From Vogesella alkaliphila (GTDB lineage Bacteria; Pseudomonadota; Gammaproteobacteria; Burkholderiales; Chromobacteriaceae), in assembly GCF_014652475.1 (NCBI RefSeq), contig NZ_BMYW01000009.1, forward strand, positions 1 through 64,000: DNA of 64,000 bases, written 5' to 3'. Under the pieces are notes generated by a model, which saw only the letters and a program-made list of their open reading frames with translations, was not told where the DNA came from and did not search any database. Numbering within the stretch: the first letter of the stretch is position 1; every line of letters begins with the position of its first letter. The translations under genes were made by a program, and so were the position numbers. Below are positions 39,494 through 47,753 of this stretch, piece after piece.

Positions 39494-40464
39494 CGATGAA
39501 AGTACTGGTCACCGGCGCCGCCGGTTTCATTGGCCGCGCGGTATGTGAAAAACTGCTGGATCGCGGCGATGTGCAAGTGATCGCTGTGGATAACCTCAAC
39601 GACTACTACGCGGTGGCGCTGAAACACGCCCGCCTCGCCACCTTGCAGGGCCGTGACGGCTTTGATTTCCACAAGCTGGACATCGCCGACTGGGCTGCGC
39701 TGGATGCGCTGTTCGCCGCCGAGCGCCCGGACTACGTGATCCACCTCGCCGCCCAGGCCGGCGTGCGCTACAGCATCGAGAACCCGCACGTGTACGCGCA
39801 GAGCAACCTGGTCGGCCACACCAATATGCTGGAGGCCTGCCGCCGCCACCCGGTGCAGCACCTGGTGTTCGCCAGCTCCAGCAGCGTGTACGGCAAGAAC
39901 GCCAAGGTGCCGTTCAGCGAGGACGACCGCGTCGACGAGCCGGTCAGCTTCTACGCCGCCACCAAGAAGGCCAACGAGGTGATGGCGCACAGCTACGCCC
40001 ACCTGTACCAGTTCCCGATCACCGGCCTGCGCTTCTTCACCGTGTACGGCCCGTGGGGCCGCCCGGACATGGCGCCGTGGCTGTTTACCGAGGCCATCCT
40101 CAAGGGCGAGACCATCAAGGTGTTCAACCACGGCCAGATGCAGCGCGATTTCACCTACATCGACGACATCGTCGAGGGCGTGCTGCGGGTGATGGCGCAT
40201 CCGGCCAGCGGCGCGGTGCCGTTCGCGGTGTTCAACATCGGCAACCACAACCCGGTGCCGCTGATGGAGTTCATCCAGGCTACCGAAACGGCTTGCGGCA
40301 AAGAGGCGGTCAAGCAGTACCTGCCGATGCAGGACGGCGACGTGCCGGTCACCTACGCCGACACCGCCCGGCTGCGCGCCGCGGTCGGCTTCTCGCCGGA
40401 CACGCCGCTGCGCGACGGCATGCAGGCCTTCGTCGACTGGTATCGCGGCTACCACCAGGGCTGA
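39490..40464 (+). CDS. NAD-dependent nucleotide-sugar epimerase, UDP-glucuronate 4-epimerase-like
   Basis: 324-residue extended short-chain dehydrogenase. NAD loop TGAAGFIG (8-15), HLAAQAGVRYSIENP (about 80-94), the substrate serines in SSSSVYG, and the catalytic YAATKKAN (Tyr and Lys about 156/160) are all present. YSIENP and the RFFTVYGPWGRPDM stretch favour UDP-glucuronate/galacturonate 4-epimerases over GalE, which would supply galacturonate to surface polysaccharide. It overlaps the upstream glycosyltransferase. A perfect DnaA box (39585) lies inside and another (40466) just after the stop codon. Confidence 0.88.
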   Translation: MTMKVLVTGAAGFIGRAVCEKLLDRGDVQVIAVDNLNDYYAVALKHARLATLQGRDGFDFHKLDIADWAALDALFAAERPDYVIHLAAQAGVRYSIENPHVYAQSNLVGHTNMLEACRRHPVQHLVFASSSSVYGKNAKVPFSEDDRVDEPVSFYAATKKANEVMAHSYAHLYQFPITGLRFFTVYGPWGRPDMAPWLFTEAILKGETIKVFNHGQMQRDFTYIDDIVEGVLRVMAHPASGAVPFAVFNIGNHNPVPLMEFIQATETACGKEAVKQYLPMQDGDVPVTYADTARLRAAVGFSPDTPLRDGMQAFVDWYRGYHQG

Positions 40465-40690
40465 GTTATCCACAAGCGGCGGCGCGGCCAACGTTGCAGC
40501 TCGCTGCCGCGCCGTAAACAGGCCGCCAGCGCCCGCTGCCGCGTTCACCTCCCGGTGCCGGCAACAGCGCCCGCCGCTCGCGTGGCGGGCGGCTGCTGTG
40601 TCATTGCGGCCGAGCCTGGCCGCGATGCGGCAATTTTCCCGCCACGGTCTAAGCTGAACAGAGGCATTTTCAGCACGGGAGGCGGCAACC

Positions 40691-40927
40691 ATGGATACCG
40701 GACATCACGAACTGGCCGAGCTGTTCGCACAGCTGGGGCTGGACAACAGCGCAAAGGCGATCAACCAGTTTGTGCAGAGCCATCCGCTGCCGGTGGAGAT
40801 GGCGCTGGCCGAGGCGCCGTTCTGGAGCGCAAGCCAGGCCGCCTTCCTGCGCCAGTCGCTGGACTGCGACGCGGAATGGTCGGACGCGGTCGATACCCTG
40901 GCGACGCTGCTGCAGCAACGCGGCTGA
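40691..40927 (+). CDS. DUF2789 family protein
   Basis: 78 residues matching the DUF2789 pattern: LFAQLGL, then INQFVQSHPLP, an acidic-Ala PFWSASQAAFLRQSL stretch and a terminal DAEWSDAVDTLATLL. All-helical, cytoplasmic, of unknown function. The start follows GGGAGGCGG. One 13-mer follows downstream (41003). Confidence 0.85.
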   Translation: MDTGHHELAELFAQLGLDNSAKAINQFVQSHPLPVEMALAEAPFWSASQAAFLRQSLDCDAEWSDAVDTLATLLQQRG

Positions 40928-41072
40928 CGCCGCCTCCGGCGCTGAGATCACCGGTGCCGCGCCGGCGATGAATGACAGCCAGATCAACGGCTTGCCGGCG
41001 CTTGCGGCCAACGTTTGGCGTTGCGGCGGCATGGTCTATGCTGGGTTATCACAGTCGTCGAGGAGCCCCGTC

Positions 41073-41387
41073 ATGATGATCGCCCGCTGGAGTATCGAGG
41101 CCAAGTTTGGCCACAAACCGGAAGTCATCGCCGAGATGCAGCGCTGGCTGCGCGACATCGGCTCGCAGGTCGGCTGGACGCCGCAGCGCGTGCGCCTGCT
41201 GACCGGCTCGATCGGCGTCAAGGAATCCACCATCCAGTCCGAGATCGAGATCGCGGATCTCGCCGAGCTGGACGCCGCCTGGAGCAGGCTGGCCGCCCTG
41301 CCCGACCACGCGGCGTGGAGCAAGGCGCTGGAGCCGCACGTGGTGTCCGGCACCCAGCGCTGGGAAATCCTGCGCACCATCGGCTAG
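41073..41387 (+). CDS. hypothetical protein, possible ferredoxin-like/ABM fold
   Basis: 104 residues with no signal peptide or membrane segment. The beta-alpha-beta pattern MMIARWSIEAKFGHKPEVIA ... LTGSIGV ... SEIEIADLAELDAAWSRLA resembles small dimeric alpha/beta-barrel (antibiotic-biosynthesis-monooxygenase or NIPSNAP-like) proteins in layout only. No catalytic motif is identified. GAGGAG sits 8 nt before the ATG. Not recognised as a named family. Confidence 0.65.
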   Translation: MMIARWSIEAKFGHKPEVIAEMQRWLRDIGSQVGWTPQRVRLLTGSIGVKESTIQSEIEIADLAELDAAWSRLAALPDHAAWSKALEPHVVSGTQRWEILRTIG

Positions 41388-41528
41388 CCACCGCACCATG
41401 CCCGGGGATGACCTCGCGTCACCCCCGGCCGGCCTTGCGGCCAGGCTTGGCCGCAACATCGATCCCACCCAAGTGCCTGATTCTGCTATCATTCCGCGCC
41501 TTGCCCCCACCCACCGCAGGAAGTATTC

Positions 41529-43520
41529 ATGAGTCTGTTGCCGCACCAGGTTGAGCTGTTGTCCCCCGCCAAGAACATCGACATCGGCCGCGAGGCGATT
41601 TTGCACGGTGCGGACGCCGTCTACATCGGCGGCCCCAGCTTCGGCGCGCGGCACAACGCCTGTAACAGCGTGGCCGAGATCGCCGAGCTGGTGCAGTTTG
41701 CCCACCGCTACCACGCGCGCATCTTCACCACGCTCAACACCATCCTGCACGACGCCGAGCTGGACGCCGCGCGCAAGCTGATCTGGCAACTGTACGACGC
41801 CGGTGTCGATGCGCTGATCGTGCAGGACATGGGCATCCTGCAGCTGGACCTGCCGCCGATCCAGCTGCACGCCTCCACCCAGTGCGACATCCGCGACGCC
41901 GCCAAGGCGCGTTTCCTGTCCGATGCCGGCTTCTCGCAGGTGGTGCTGGCGCGCGAGCTGACCATCCCGCAAATCCGCGCCATTGCCGACCACGTCGGCG
42001 CCGGTTCAAACGATCCCGCGGCCATCGAATACTTCATCCACGGCGCGCTGTGCGTGGCCTTCTCCGGCCAGTGCTACATCAGCCACGCCGACAACGGCCG
42101 CAGCGCCAACCGTGGCGACTGCTCGCAGGCCTGTCGCCTGCCGTACACCCTCACCGATGAAAAAGGCGGCGTGGTCGCCTTCGACAAGCACCTGCTGTCG
42201 ATGAAGGACAACAACCAGAGCCGCAACCTCGAAGCGCTGCTCGACGCCGGTGTGCGCTCGCTGAAGATCGAAGGCCGTTACAAGGACGTCAGCTACGTCA
42301 AGAACATCACCGCCCACTACCGCCTGCTGCTCGACGAAATCATCGAGCGCCGCCCGGAACTGGCGCGTGCCTCCAGCGGCAGCAGCGAAATTTACTTCGC
42401 GCCCGATCCGGACAAGACCTTCCACCGCGGCGCCACCGACTACTTCGCCACCGGCCGCAAGATCGACATCGGCGCCTTCGACTCGCCGAAATTCGTCGGC
42501 GTCGAGCTGGGTACCGTGCACCAGGTCGGCGACGGCTGGCTGGAGATCGCCACCGAAGACGCCATGGCCAACGGCGATGGCATCAATTACATGAAGAAGC
42601 GCGAAGTCGTCGGCATGCAGCTCAACACCGTGAAGCAGGTCGGCCACGTGCCGGGCGGCGAGCGGCTGTGGCGCTGCGTGCCCAACGAGCCGACGGTGCT
42701 GGCCGGCCTCAAGCCCGGCACCCGCATCTGCCGCAACCGCGACCACGCGTGGGAGCTGTCGCTGCTGAAAAAATCGGCAGAACGCCGCATCGGCGTGTGG
42801 CTGAATCTGGACCAGACCGCCGACGGCCTGGCGCTGACCATCACCGACGAGGACGGCTGCAGCGCCACCGCCCACGCGCAGCTGGCACTGGAGCCGGCCA
42901 AGGACGCTGCCCGTGCCGAAGCCGGCCTGCGCGACGCCGTCGCCAAGCTCGGCAACACCCTGTTCGTGGCCAACGACGTGGCGCTGAACCTGGCGCAGCC
43001 GTGGTTCGTGCCGTCGTCGGTGATCAACGCGCTGCGCCGCGACGCAGTGGAAAAACTGGAAGCGGCAAGGTTGGCCGCATGGCCACGCCAGCCGCGCAAG
43101 GCGCCGGTGGAGCCGCCGGTGCCGTATCCGGAAAAAAACCTCAGCTACCTCGCTAACGTCTACAACGCCAAGGCCTGGGATTTCTACAAGAAACACGGCG
43201 TGGAAGTGATCGAGCCGGCCTACGAGGCGCATCAGGAAGAAGGCGAAGTCAGCCTGATGATCACCAAGCACTGCCTGCGCTTCTCCTACAACCTGTGTCC
43301 GAAGCAGGCCAAGGGCGTCAAGGGCGTGATGGGCCAGGTACGCGCCGACCCGATGGTGCTGAAATCCGGCGACGAGACCTACACCCTGAAATTCGAATGC
43401 CGCCCGTGCGAGATGCACGTGATGGGCAAGATGAAGAAACACATCCTGAAATCGCCGCCACCTTCCGAGATCCCGGCGACGGCGCCGATTACCTTCTTCA
43501 AGCAGCGGCCTGCGTCGTGA
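41529..43520 (+). CDS. rlhA: peptidase U32 family protein, 23S rRNA C2501 hydroxylase RlhA
   Basis: 663 residues, close to E. coli RlhA/YdcP (about 653) and longer than the tRNA hydroxylase TrhP/YegQ (about 450). Starts with VELLSPAKNIDIGREAILHGADAVYIGG. The U32 motif EYFIHGALCVAFSGQCYIS is near 170-188, with cysteines GDCSQACRLPY. A C-terminal cysteine group (KHCLRFSYNLCPKQ, ECRPCEM) could bind a cofactor. In E. coli this family makes 5-hydroxycytidine at position 2501 and depends on iron-sulfur and prephenate pathways. One exact 13-mer (43067) is translated as ARLAAW in a linker region. Confidence 0.88.
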   Translation: MSLLPHQVELLSPAKNIDIGREAILHGADAVYIGGPSFGARHNACNSVAEIAELVQFAHRYHARIFTTLNTILHDAELDAARKLIWQLYDAGVDALIVQDMGILQLDLPPIQLHASTQCDIRDAAKARFLSDAGFSQVVLARELTIPQIRAIADHVGAGSNDPAAIEYFIHGALCVAFSGQCYISHADNGRSANRGDCSQACRLPYTLTDEKGGVVAFDKHLLSMKDNNQSRNLEALLDAGVRSLKIEGRYKDVSYVKNITAHYRLLLDEIIERRPELARASSGSSEIYFAPDPDKTFHRGATDYFATGRKIDIGAFDSPKFVGVELGTVHQVGDGWLEIATEDAMANGDGINYMKKREVVGMQLNTVKQVGHVPGGERLWRCVPNEPTVLAGLKPGTRICRNRDHAWELSLLKKSAERRIGVWLNLDQTADGLALTITDEDGCSATAHAQLALEPAKDAARAEAGLRDAVAKLGNTLFVANDVALNLAQPWFVPSSVINALRRDAVEKLEAARLAAWPRQPRKAPVEPPVPYPEKNLSYLANVYNAKAWDFYKKHGVEVIEPAYEAHQEEGEVSLMITKHCLRFSYNLCPKQAKGVKGVMGQVRADPMVLKSGDETYTLKFECRPCEMHVMGKMKKHILKSPPPSEIPATAPITFFKQRPAS

Positions 43521-43539
43521 GCTAGTGGGGGATGCGGCC

Positions 43540-43600
43540 AAGGTTGGCCGCAATGCTTTGATGACACTGAACAAGGGCAAGCCGGATGGCTTGCCCTTTT
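43540..43600 (+). terminator. 13-mer copy plus terminator after rlhA
   Basis: An exact reverse 13-mer (43540-43552) with a near-palindromic left half (43533-43545) is followed by an 11-bp perfect stem AAGGGCAAGCC (43573-43583) / GGCTTGCCCTT (43588-43598) and T4. Confidence 0.88.
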
Positions 43601-43779
43601 GTCATTGTCTTGCCGTATGATGATGGGGTTTTTGATTGGCGCAGCGCGTATCCAGGATCAACGCTTGATGAGTATGGCGCGGTGTATTTTGGATTTTCAG
43701 GCTCAGCCTAACCGACTGACTATACTTTTTCTGTTGACAGTAATTTTGAGTAATTAGCGAATGTATTTTTGAGGGTTGT

Positions 43780-44223
43780 ATGAGACACTATTTGTATTTG
43801 GTTTTTAATAGGATGTTAATGATTTTTGTGTTTTATTGTACTGCATGCTCATCGGATCATGAAACAATAAAGATACCTAAAAATAAATATGGTGTTTTTT
43901 ATATAAATCATTGCCCTACAAGATTTTTTTCAGGCGCACCACTAATCGAGTTTAAATTTTATTCATCGGCAGGTGATCTTGAGAGAATTATGAATGAATT
44001 AGGCAGAGACTCTGCAAAGGGACGAGTGGTTTTTGAAAATTTTGAAACTAATCAACGTCAAGTATATGGCAAGAGCTCTATGTATGGTGGGTATGTCGCT
44101 AAGGATAGTGTACGTGTTAGTATGGAATTCATAAAATCAGCTAGTTGTCAAAAATATAAAGTGATAGTTGAAGAGGTATTTAATGAGGATGTGGAAATAT
44201 ATGTTGGTAATCGCTATCTTTAG
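43780..44223 (+). CDS. AT-rich orphan lipoprotein-like protein
   Basis: 147 residues from ATG 43780 (GAGGG 5 nt upstream). Hydrophobic N-terminus (7-21) ends in CTAC before SSDHE, a weak lipobox. Mature part is beta-rich with a FYINHCP segment, KFYSSAGDLERIM and an EEVFNEDVEIYVG tail. Base composition is strikingly AT-rich (roughly one third G+C), with A/T-ending codons throughout, in contrast to all neighbours. No family recognised. The AT-rich zone begins near 43620 and ends near 44280, so about 650 bp look transferred. Expression looks plausible from the RBS, and a 13-mer hairpin terminates it. Confidence 0.7.
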   Translation: MRHYLYLVFNRMLMIFVFYCTACSSDHETIKIPKNKYGVFYINHCPTRFFSGAPLIEFKFYSSAGDLERIMNELGRDSAKGRVVFENFETNQRQVYGKSSMYGGYVAKDSVRVSMEFIKSASCQKYKVIVEEVFNEDVEIYVGNRYL

Positions 44224-44278
44224 CACTGTAATTTATGCTTCGTTTGCAAATTCCAATGTTGACCACGAATGAATGACC

Positions 44279-44322
44279 AAGGTTGGTCGCAAGCGATAAC
44301 AGCTTTGCGGCCAACCTTTTTT
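44279..44322 (+). terminator. 13-mer inverted pair acting as terminator of the AT-rich gene
   Basis: Reverse one-mismatch copy (44279-44291) and exact forward copy (44306-44318) form a 13-bp stem with one mismatch (the C-to-T change leaves a G-U wobble in the RNA), followed by a T6 run. Confidence 0.8.
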
Positions 44323-44379
44323 GAAATATGGCATCCGCTGCGCGGATATTTTTTATCTGCAGCTTTCCGCGCGGCGGCG

Positions 44380-44535
44380 GGCTACTTTCTTTTGCTTCGC
44401 CAAAAGAAAGTAGCCAAAGAAAAGGCGACCCGGAGGCGTAAGAATTCCCGTGGAAACCGCCGCCATCCCGGCGCCGCCCATCCGCTGCACTCAAAAAAGG
44501 GCGGCTTGTTTCCGGGATGACGACAGTTTCCACGG
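44380..44535. repeat. structured non-coding element with two hairpins (MITE-like)
   Basis: Hairpin 1: 15-bp perfect stem GGCTACTTTCTTTTG (44380-44394) / CAAAAGAAAGTAGCC (44401-44415), loop CTTCGC. Hairpin 2 is nested: CCGTGGAAAC (44448-44457) with GTTTCCACGG (44526-44535), CATCCCGG (44464-44471) with CCGGGATG (44512-44519), CCGCCC (44474-44479) with GGGCGG (44499-44504). No protein-coding evidence. The first hairpin resembles a motif I recall beside many proteobacterial genes (recollection, not a search). Confidence 0.7.
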
Positions 44536-44627
44536 CTTGCGCCAACGGGACGGGGCGCGTCGGTGCGGTGTTGGCTGTGGATATCACTTATCCACAGCGG
44601 GTGTCCGGCTAGGCTGTTGGTGTTTAC

Positions 44628-44671
44628 AAGGTTGGCCGCAAGCTGGCATGGCTTTGCGGCCAACCTTTTTT
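44628..44671 (+). terminator. 13-mer inverted pair, perfect hairpin with T run
   Basis: 14-bp perfect stem (44628-44641 / 44654-44667), both arms exact copies, followed by T6 on the plus strand. It overlaps the stop codon end of the convergent yitT-like gene. A pair of DnaA-like boxes (44575-44583 and 44588-44596) lies just upstream. Confidence 0.85.
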
Positions 44672-45308
44672 ACGACGCCGCGATGTAGCGATCCGGCCGG
44701 TGGTAGAAGCCGATCACCAGGCTCATCGCGGCGGCACCGATCAGCGAGCCGATCAGTTGCGGCAGGCTGCACAGCAGCACCGATGCCAGCAGGATCAACA
44801 GGTCGATGCCGAATTGCAGCTTGCCGGCGCGCAGGCCGTAGCGTTGCTGCACGTACAGCGCCAGGATGTTGATGCCGCCGACGCTGGCCTTGTGGCGGAA
44901 CAGTGCGATCAGGCCCATGCCGAGCAGCAGCCCGCCCAAGAGACCGGTGGAATACGGGTTGAGTGGGCCGGCGAACGGGAACAGCTCGCGGCATTGCGTG
45001 GACAGCAGCGACACCAGCGCGACGCAGACAAAGGTACGTAGGGTGAAGGCGGCGCCCATGTTGCGCAGCGCCAGCCAGTAGAACGGCAGGTTGATCAGGA
45101 AAAACAGCCAACCGAATGGCGCCAGTCCCTGGTAGTGCAGCAAGAAGGCGATGCCGGCGGTGCCGCCGGTGAGCAGGCCGGCCTGCACGAACATGGCCAT
45201 GCCGAAGCCGATGAAGGAAGTGCCGATCAGGATGGCGAGCAGGTCTTCTGCCCGGCTGTGTGCCAGCGGATTGTGTCCGCTTGTCAGGCGCGTGGTGTCG
45301 GTAGTCAT
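44670..45308 (-). CDS. YitT family membrane protein
   Basis: 212 residues with five to six hydrophobic segments. The N-terminal HSRAEDLLAILIGTSFIGFGMAMF, LLTGGTAGIAFLLHY, and the C-terminal FRHKASVGGINILALYVQQRYGLRAGKLQFGIDLL pattern (broken about 140-175) fit the YitT/DUF161 family of integral membrane proteins of unknown transport function. The short form lacks the soluble DUF2179 tail found in Firmicutes YitT. ATG 45308. Stop at 44670 abuts the hairpin. Confidence 0.85.
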   Translation of the reverse strand: MTTDTTRLTSGHNPLAHSRAEDLLAILIGTSFIGFGMAMFVQAGLLTGGTAGIAFLLHYQGLAPFGWLFFLINLPFYWLALRNMGAAFTLRTFVCVALVSLLSTQCRELFPFAGPLNPYSTGLLGGLLLGMGLIALFRHKASVGGINILALYVQQRYGLRAGKLQFGIDLLILLASVLLCSLPQLIGSLIGAAAMSLVIGFYHRPDRYIAAS

Positions 45309-45609
45309 GTGGATACCGTTTGGGCGAATTGTCAGAAACGGCGCGCCGGGTAAGGGCGCCGCACCGCTGTTGCTGCACGCAAGAAACCTGCCAGCAAAAC
45401 GGTGGGCAATGGTGACAGCCGGGCGCGGGCGCGCCTTGTGGCGGGGCAAACAGCCGCGCCGGCCGTGGCGCTTGCACCGGCATGGTGCCGGCTGTTGCTT
45501 GCGGCCAACCTTGAGCGCTGTCTGGCCGGCGCTGGCGATAGCCGCCGGAAGGTCGCCGCATTTCGTGCTACAACGGCAGCATCCATCCCTTTCCGTCGCC
45601 GTGCCGCCC
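45309..45609. other. 301-bp intergenic region
   Basis: GC-rich gap with one exact 13-mer (45500-45512). No promoter, hairpin or ORF stands out. Separates divergent YitT-like and small membrane protein genes. Confidence 0.5.
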
Positions 45610-45789
45610 ATGGATTTCCTGCGCCGCTTTTTCCTGCGTCATTACCGCGATCCCTACACCCGCTTTTCGCTGCTGATGTGCGGGCTGATGCTGGCCTTGC
45701 TGCTGCTGGTGTGGCTGTTCGACCTGGACACGCCGGCACAGCAACCGGCGCCGTTGCCGCCGCCGGCGAGCATCGGCGTGTCGGTGTAG
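45610..45789 (+). CDS. possible small membrane protein
   Basis: 59 residues: basic N-terminus (MDFLRRFFLRHYRDPYTRF), one strong transmembrane segment (about 20-38) and a Pro-rich tail. The positive-inside pattern is convincing for a single-pass protein, but there is no clear ribosome binding site and no family is recognised. It could be a chance ORF. Confidence 0.4.
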   Translation: MDFLRRFFLRHYRDPYTRFSLLMCGLMLALLLLVWLFDLDTPAQQPAPLPPPASIGVSV

Positions 45790-45856
45790 TCAGTCTGGCC
45801 TTGCCAGCAGCGGTTGAGGGCGGGATTATCGGTGGCTTACTGCGGGGGAGATGGCG

Positions 45857-46318
45857 ATGAATGGCTTGATGCTGGCGCTGGCGTTTGTGATGGGGGTGGT
45901 GGTGCCGCTGCAGGCGGCGATCAATCACCAGCTGAAGCTGCTGATCGGCGGCAGCCCGGTGTTGGCGGCGCTGGTGTCGTTTGCGGTGGGACTGGTGACG
46001 CTGAGCCTCGCCGCCCTGCTCAGCGGGCAGAAATGGGTCGGCCTCGCCGCCTTGCCGCGTGCCGAGTGGTGGATGCTGAGCGGTGGCGCGCTGGGCGCGC
46101 TGTTCGTGTTCGGCACCACGCTGCTGGCGCCGCGGCTGGGGGTGGCGGTGATGCTGTCGCTGATCATCGCCGGCCAGGTGTGCGCGTCGCTGCTGTTCGA
46201 CCGTTACGGCTGGCTGGGCATGCCGCTGAAGGAAATCAACAGCTGGCGCCTGCTGGGCGCGCTGCTGGTGGTGGCCGGGGTGCTGCTGGTCAATCTCGGC
46301 GATCGTATCGGCAGGTAG
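45857..46318 (+). CDS. DMT-superfamily transporter of the YdcZ/DUF606 type
   Basis: 153 residues with five hydrophobic segments, one EamA-like half unit. MNGLMLALAFVMGVVVPLQAAINHQL start and SLIIAGQVCASLLFDRYGW near 108-126 are typical of DUF606 (YdcZ) proteins. Start chosen at the second ATG (45857): GGGGGAG sits 6 nt before it, but directly abuts the first ATG at 45851. Substrate unknown. Confidence 0.82.
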   Translation: MNGLMLALAFVMGVVVPLQAAINHQLKLLIGGSPVLAALVSFAVGLVTLSLAALLSGQKWVGLAALPRAEWWMLSGGALGALFVFGTTLLAPRLGVAVMLSLIIAGQVCASLLFDRYGWLGMPLKEINSWRLLGALLVVAGVLLVNLGDRIGR

Positions 46319-46330
46319 CGGCCGGCAGGA

Positions 46331-46346
46331 TGTTTCATGTGAAACG
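46331..46346. promoter_or_regulatory. parS-like site (one mismatch)
   Basis: TGTTTCATGTGAAACG: a single C-to-T change in the parS core, in the gap before the cysteine-cluster gene. Confidence 0.6.
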
Positions 46347-46453
46347 GCGGCGGCCGACAAACAGCACAATGGCAACAGCGGATTGCGTTACAATCCGCTG
46401 TTTTTCATTGCGGCGGCAGAAATGCTGCCGAATCAGGGTTTTAAGGAATCAGT

Positions 46454-46852
46454 GTGGCCGATATCGAGCGCCTCGATACGTGGGTAAAGTACAAGAACGG
46501 CCTGTGCAGCGACTGCATGGGCAGCTGTTGCAGCATGCCGGTGGAAGTGAAGCTGCCGGATCTGGTGCGCATCGGCGTGGTGGACGAGTTCGAGCTGGGC
46601 GAGCCGATCAAGAACATCGCCAAACGTCTGGAAAAACAGCGCATCATCCAGCATTTCAACTTCAAGAGCGGGATGTTCACGCTGACGCAGCGCGCCAACG
46701 GCGATTGCCTGTACCTGGACCAGAAGACCCGGCTGTGCAGCATCTACGCGCAGCGGCCGAATACCTGCCGCAACCACCCGCAGGTCGGCCCGCGGCCGGG
46801 GTTCTGTGCCTACACCCGTAACCCGCAGCATGGCCGCAAGGTGAGTACATGA
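46454..46852 (+). CDS. YkgJ family cysteine cluster protein
   Basis: 132 residues from GTG 46454 (AAGGAAT upstream). Cysteines CSDC-x3-CC near 18-26, GDC near 83 and [15 protein letters not shown] (about 93-107) define the CxxCxxxxC-type zinc/iron cluster of the YkgJ family. PNTCRNHP is the most conserved segment. Function is unknown, probably metal binding. The stop overlaps the next start by 4 bp. Confidence 0.88.
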   Translation: MADIERLDTWVKYKNGLCSDCMGSCCSMPVEVKLPDLVRIGVVDEFELGEPIKNIAKRLEKQRIIQHFNFKSGMFTLTQRANGDCLYLDQKTRLCSIYAQRPNTCRNHPQVGPRPGFCAYTRNPQHGRKVST

Positions 46853-47181
46853 GCGACAAACAGAGCAACAATCCGCTGCACGGCGTGACGCTGGAGGCGA
46901 TGCTGACCGAGCTGCACGCCCACTACGGCTGGGATGGCCTGGCCAGTCGCATCAAGGTGCGCTGTTTCAGCCACGATCCGAGCATCAAGTCCAGCCTGGC
47001 CTTCCTGCGCCGCACGCCGTGGGCGCGCGACAAGGTGGAGGCGCTGTTCCTGCAGCTGAAGAAGCCGAAGCGCACCCTGGCGCCGAAGCCGAGCAGCGAG
47101 CGTACGCCGGCCGGCCAGAGCGCCACCAGGGCGCCGACCATCCTGTTCGCCCGCAAGACCCCGCCGACGGACGAGGCCTGA
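46849..47181 (+). CDS. VF530 (DUF2132) family DNA-binding protein
   Basis: 110 residues. The N-terminal 72 match the VF530 family: [48 protein letters not shown]. The solved Vibrio fischeri member is a small helical domain suggested to bind DNA. The C-terminal 38 residues are a basic, Pro/Arg-rich extension. Translationally coupled to the cysteine-cluster gene and followed by a strong terminator. Confidence 0.87.
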   Translation: MSDKQSNNPLHGVTLEAMLTELHAHYGWDGLASRIKVRCFSHDPSIKSSLAFLRRTPWARDKVEALFLQLKKPKRTLAPKPSSERTPAGQSATRAPTILFARKTPPTDEA

Positions 47182-47203
47182 GCCGTCCGCCCCAGACCCC
47201 TCC

Positions 47204-47230
47204 GGCCGCGACGCATCGTCGCGGCCTTTT
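47204..47230 (+). terminator. terminator after VF530-family gene
   Basis: 10-bp perfect stem GGCCGCGACG (47204-47213) / CGTCGCGGCC (47217-47226) with 3-nt loop and T4. Confidence 0.88.
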
Positions 47231-47247
47231 GACGCAAGGAGCCGCCG

Positions 47248-47592
47248 ATGACCGCGCCCGCCGTATTGCTCGATGCCAGCGGCCTGATCGCCGCACAACG
47301 CCAGTTTGCCGCCGAGCGCGACTGGCAGCGTTTCCATACCCCGCGCAACCTGATGCTGGCGCTGACCGGCGAGGTCGGCGAGCTGGCGGAGCTGTTCCAG
47401 TGGCGCACGGACGCCGAGGCGGCGGCGATGGCGGACGAGCCGCAGGCCTTCGAGCGGCTGCAGGAGGAGATCGCCGACGTGATGATGTACCTGGTGCGGC
47501 TGGCGGACGTCTGCGGCGTCGATCTCGACCACGCGCTGCAGGACAAGCTGCACAAGAATGCGCTGAAATACCCGGCCGCCGGGCGGGAATAA
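47248..47592 (+). CDS. MazG-like nucleotide pyrophosphohydrolase (dCTPase/RS21-C6 type)
   Basis: 114 residues. All-alpha NTP pyrophosphatase signature GEVGELAELFQW (about 42-53) with paired glutamates, and EEIADVMMYLVRLADVCGVD (about 73-92) carrying the second acidic pair for Mg2+. The start RDWQRFHTPRNLMLAL resembles the house-cleaning dCTP pyrophosphatase group (MazG-like, single domain). It probably removes non-canonical or excess deoxynucleotides. Confidence 0.88.
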   Translation: MTAPAVLLDASGLIAAQRQFAAERDWQRFHTPRNLMLALTGEVGELAELFQWRTDAEAAAMADEPQAFERLQEEIADVMMYLVRLADVCGVDLDHALQDKLHKNALKYPAAGRE

Positions 47593-47753
47593 ATTGCCAC
47601 AGTTTTGCCGCGGTTCACGGATGTTATTTATCGAAAGCCGCGTTAATTGATAACCCTATACTTTTCTATGCCGCGCAGCCGCGGCAAGCAAACATGCCGT
47701 TGGCTTAGCCTGTGCTAAGCTGCCCGATTGTGTTTGCCGCCAGATCCCGACCG

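Noticed and set aside
44269-44520. 83-codon frame through the structured element
   Set aside because: It reads through a terminator and two hairpins, with a translation typical of the recurring hairpin motif, not of a protein.
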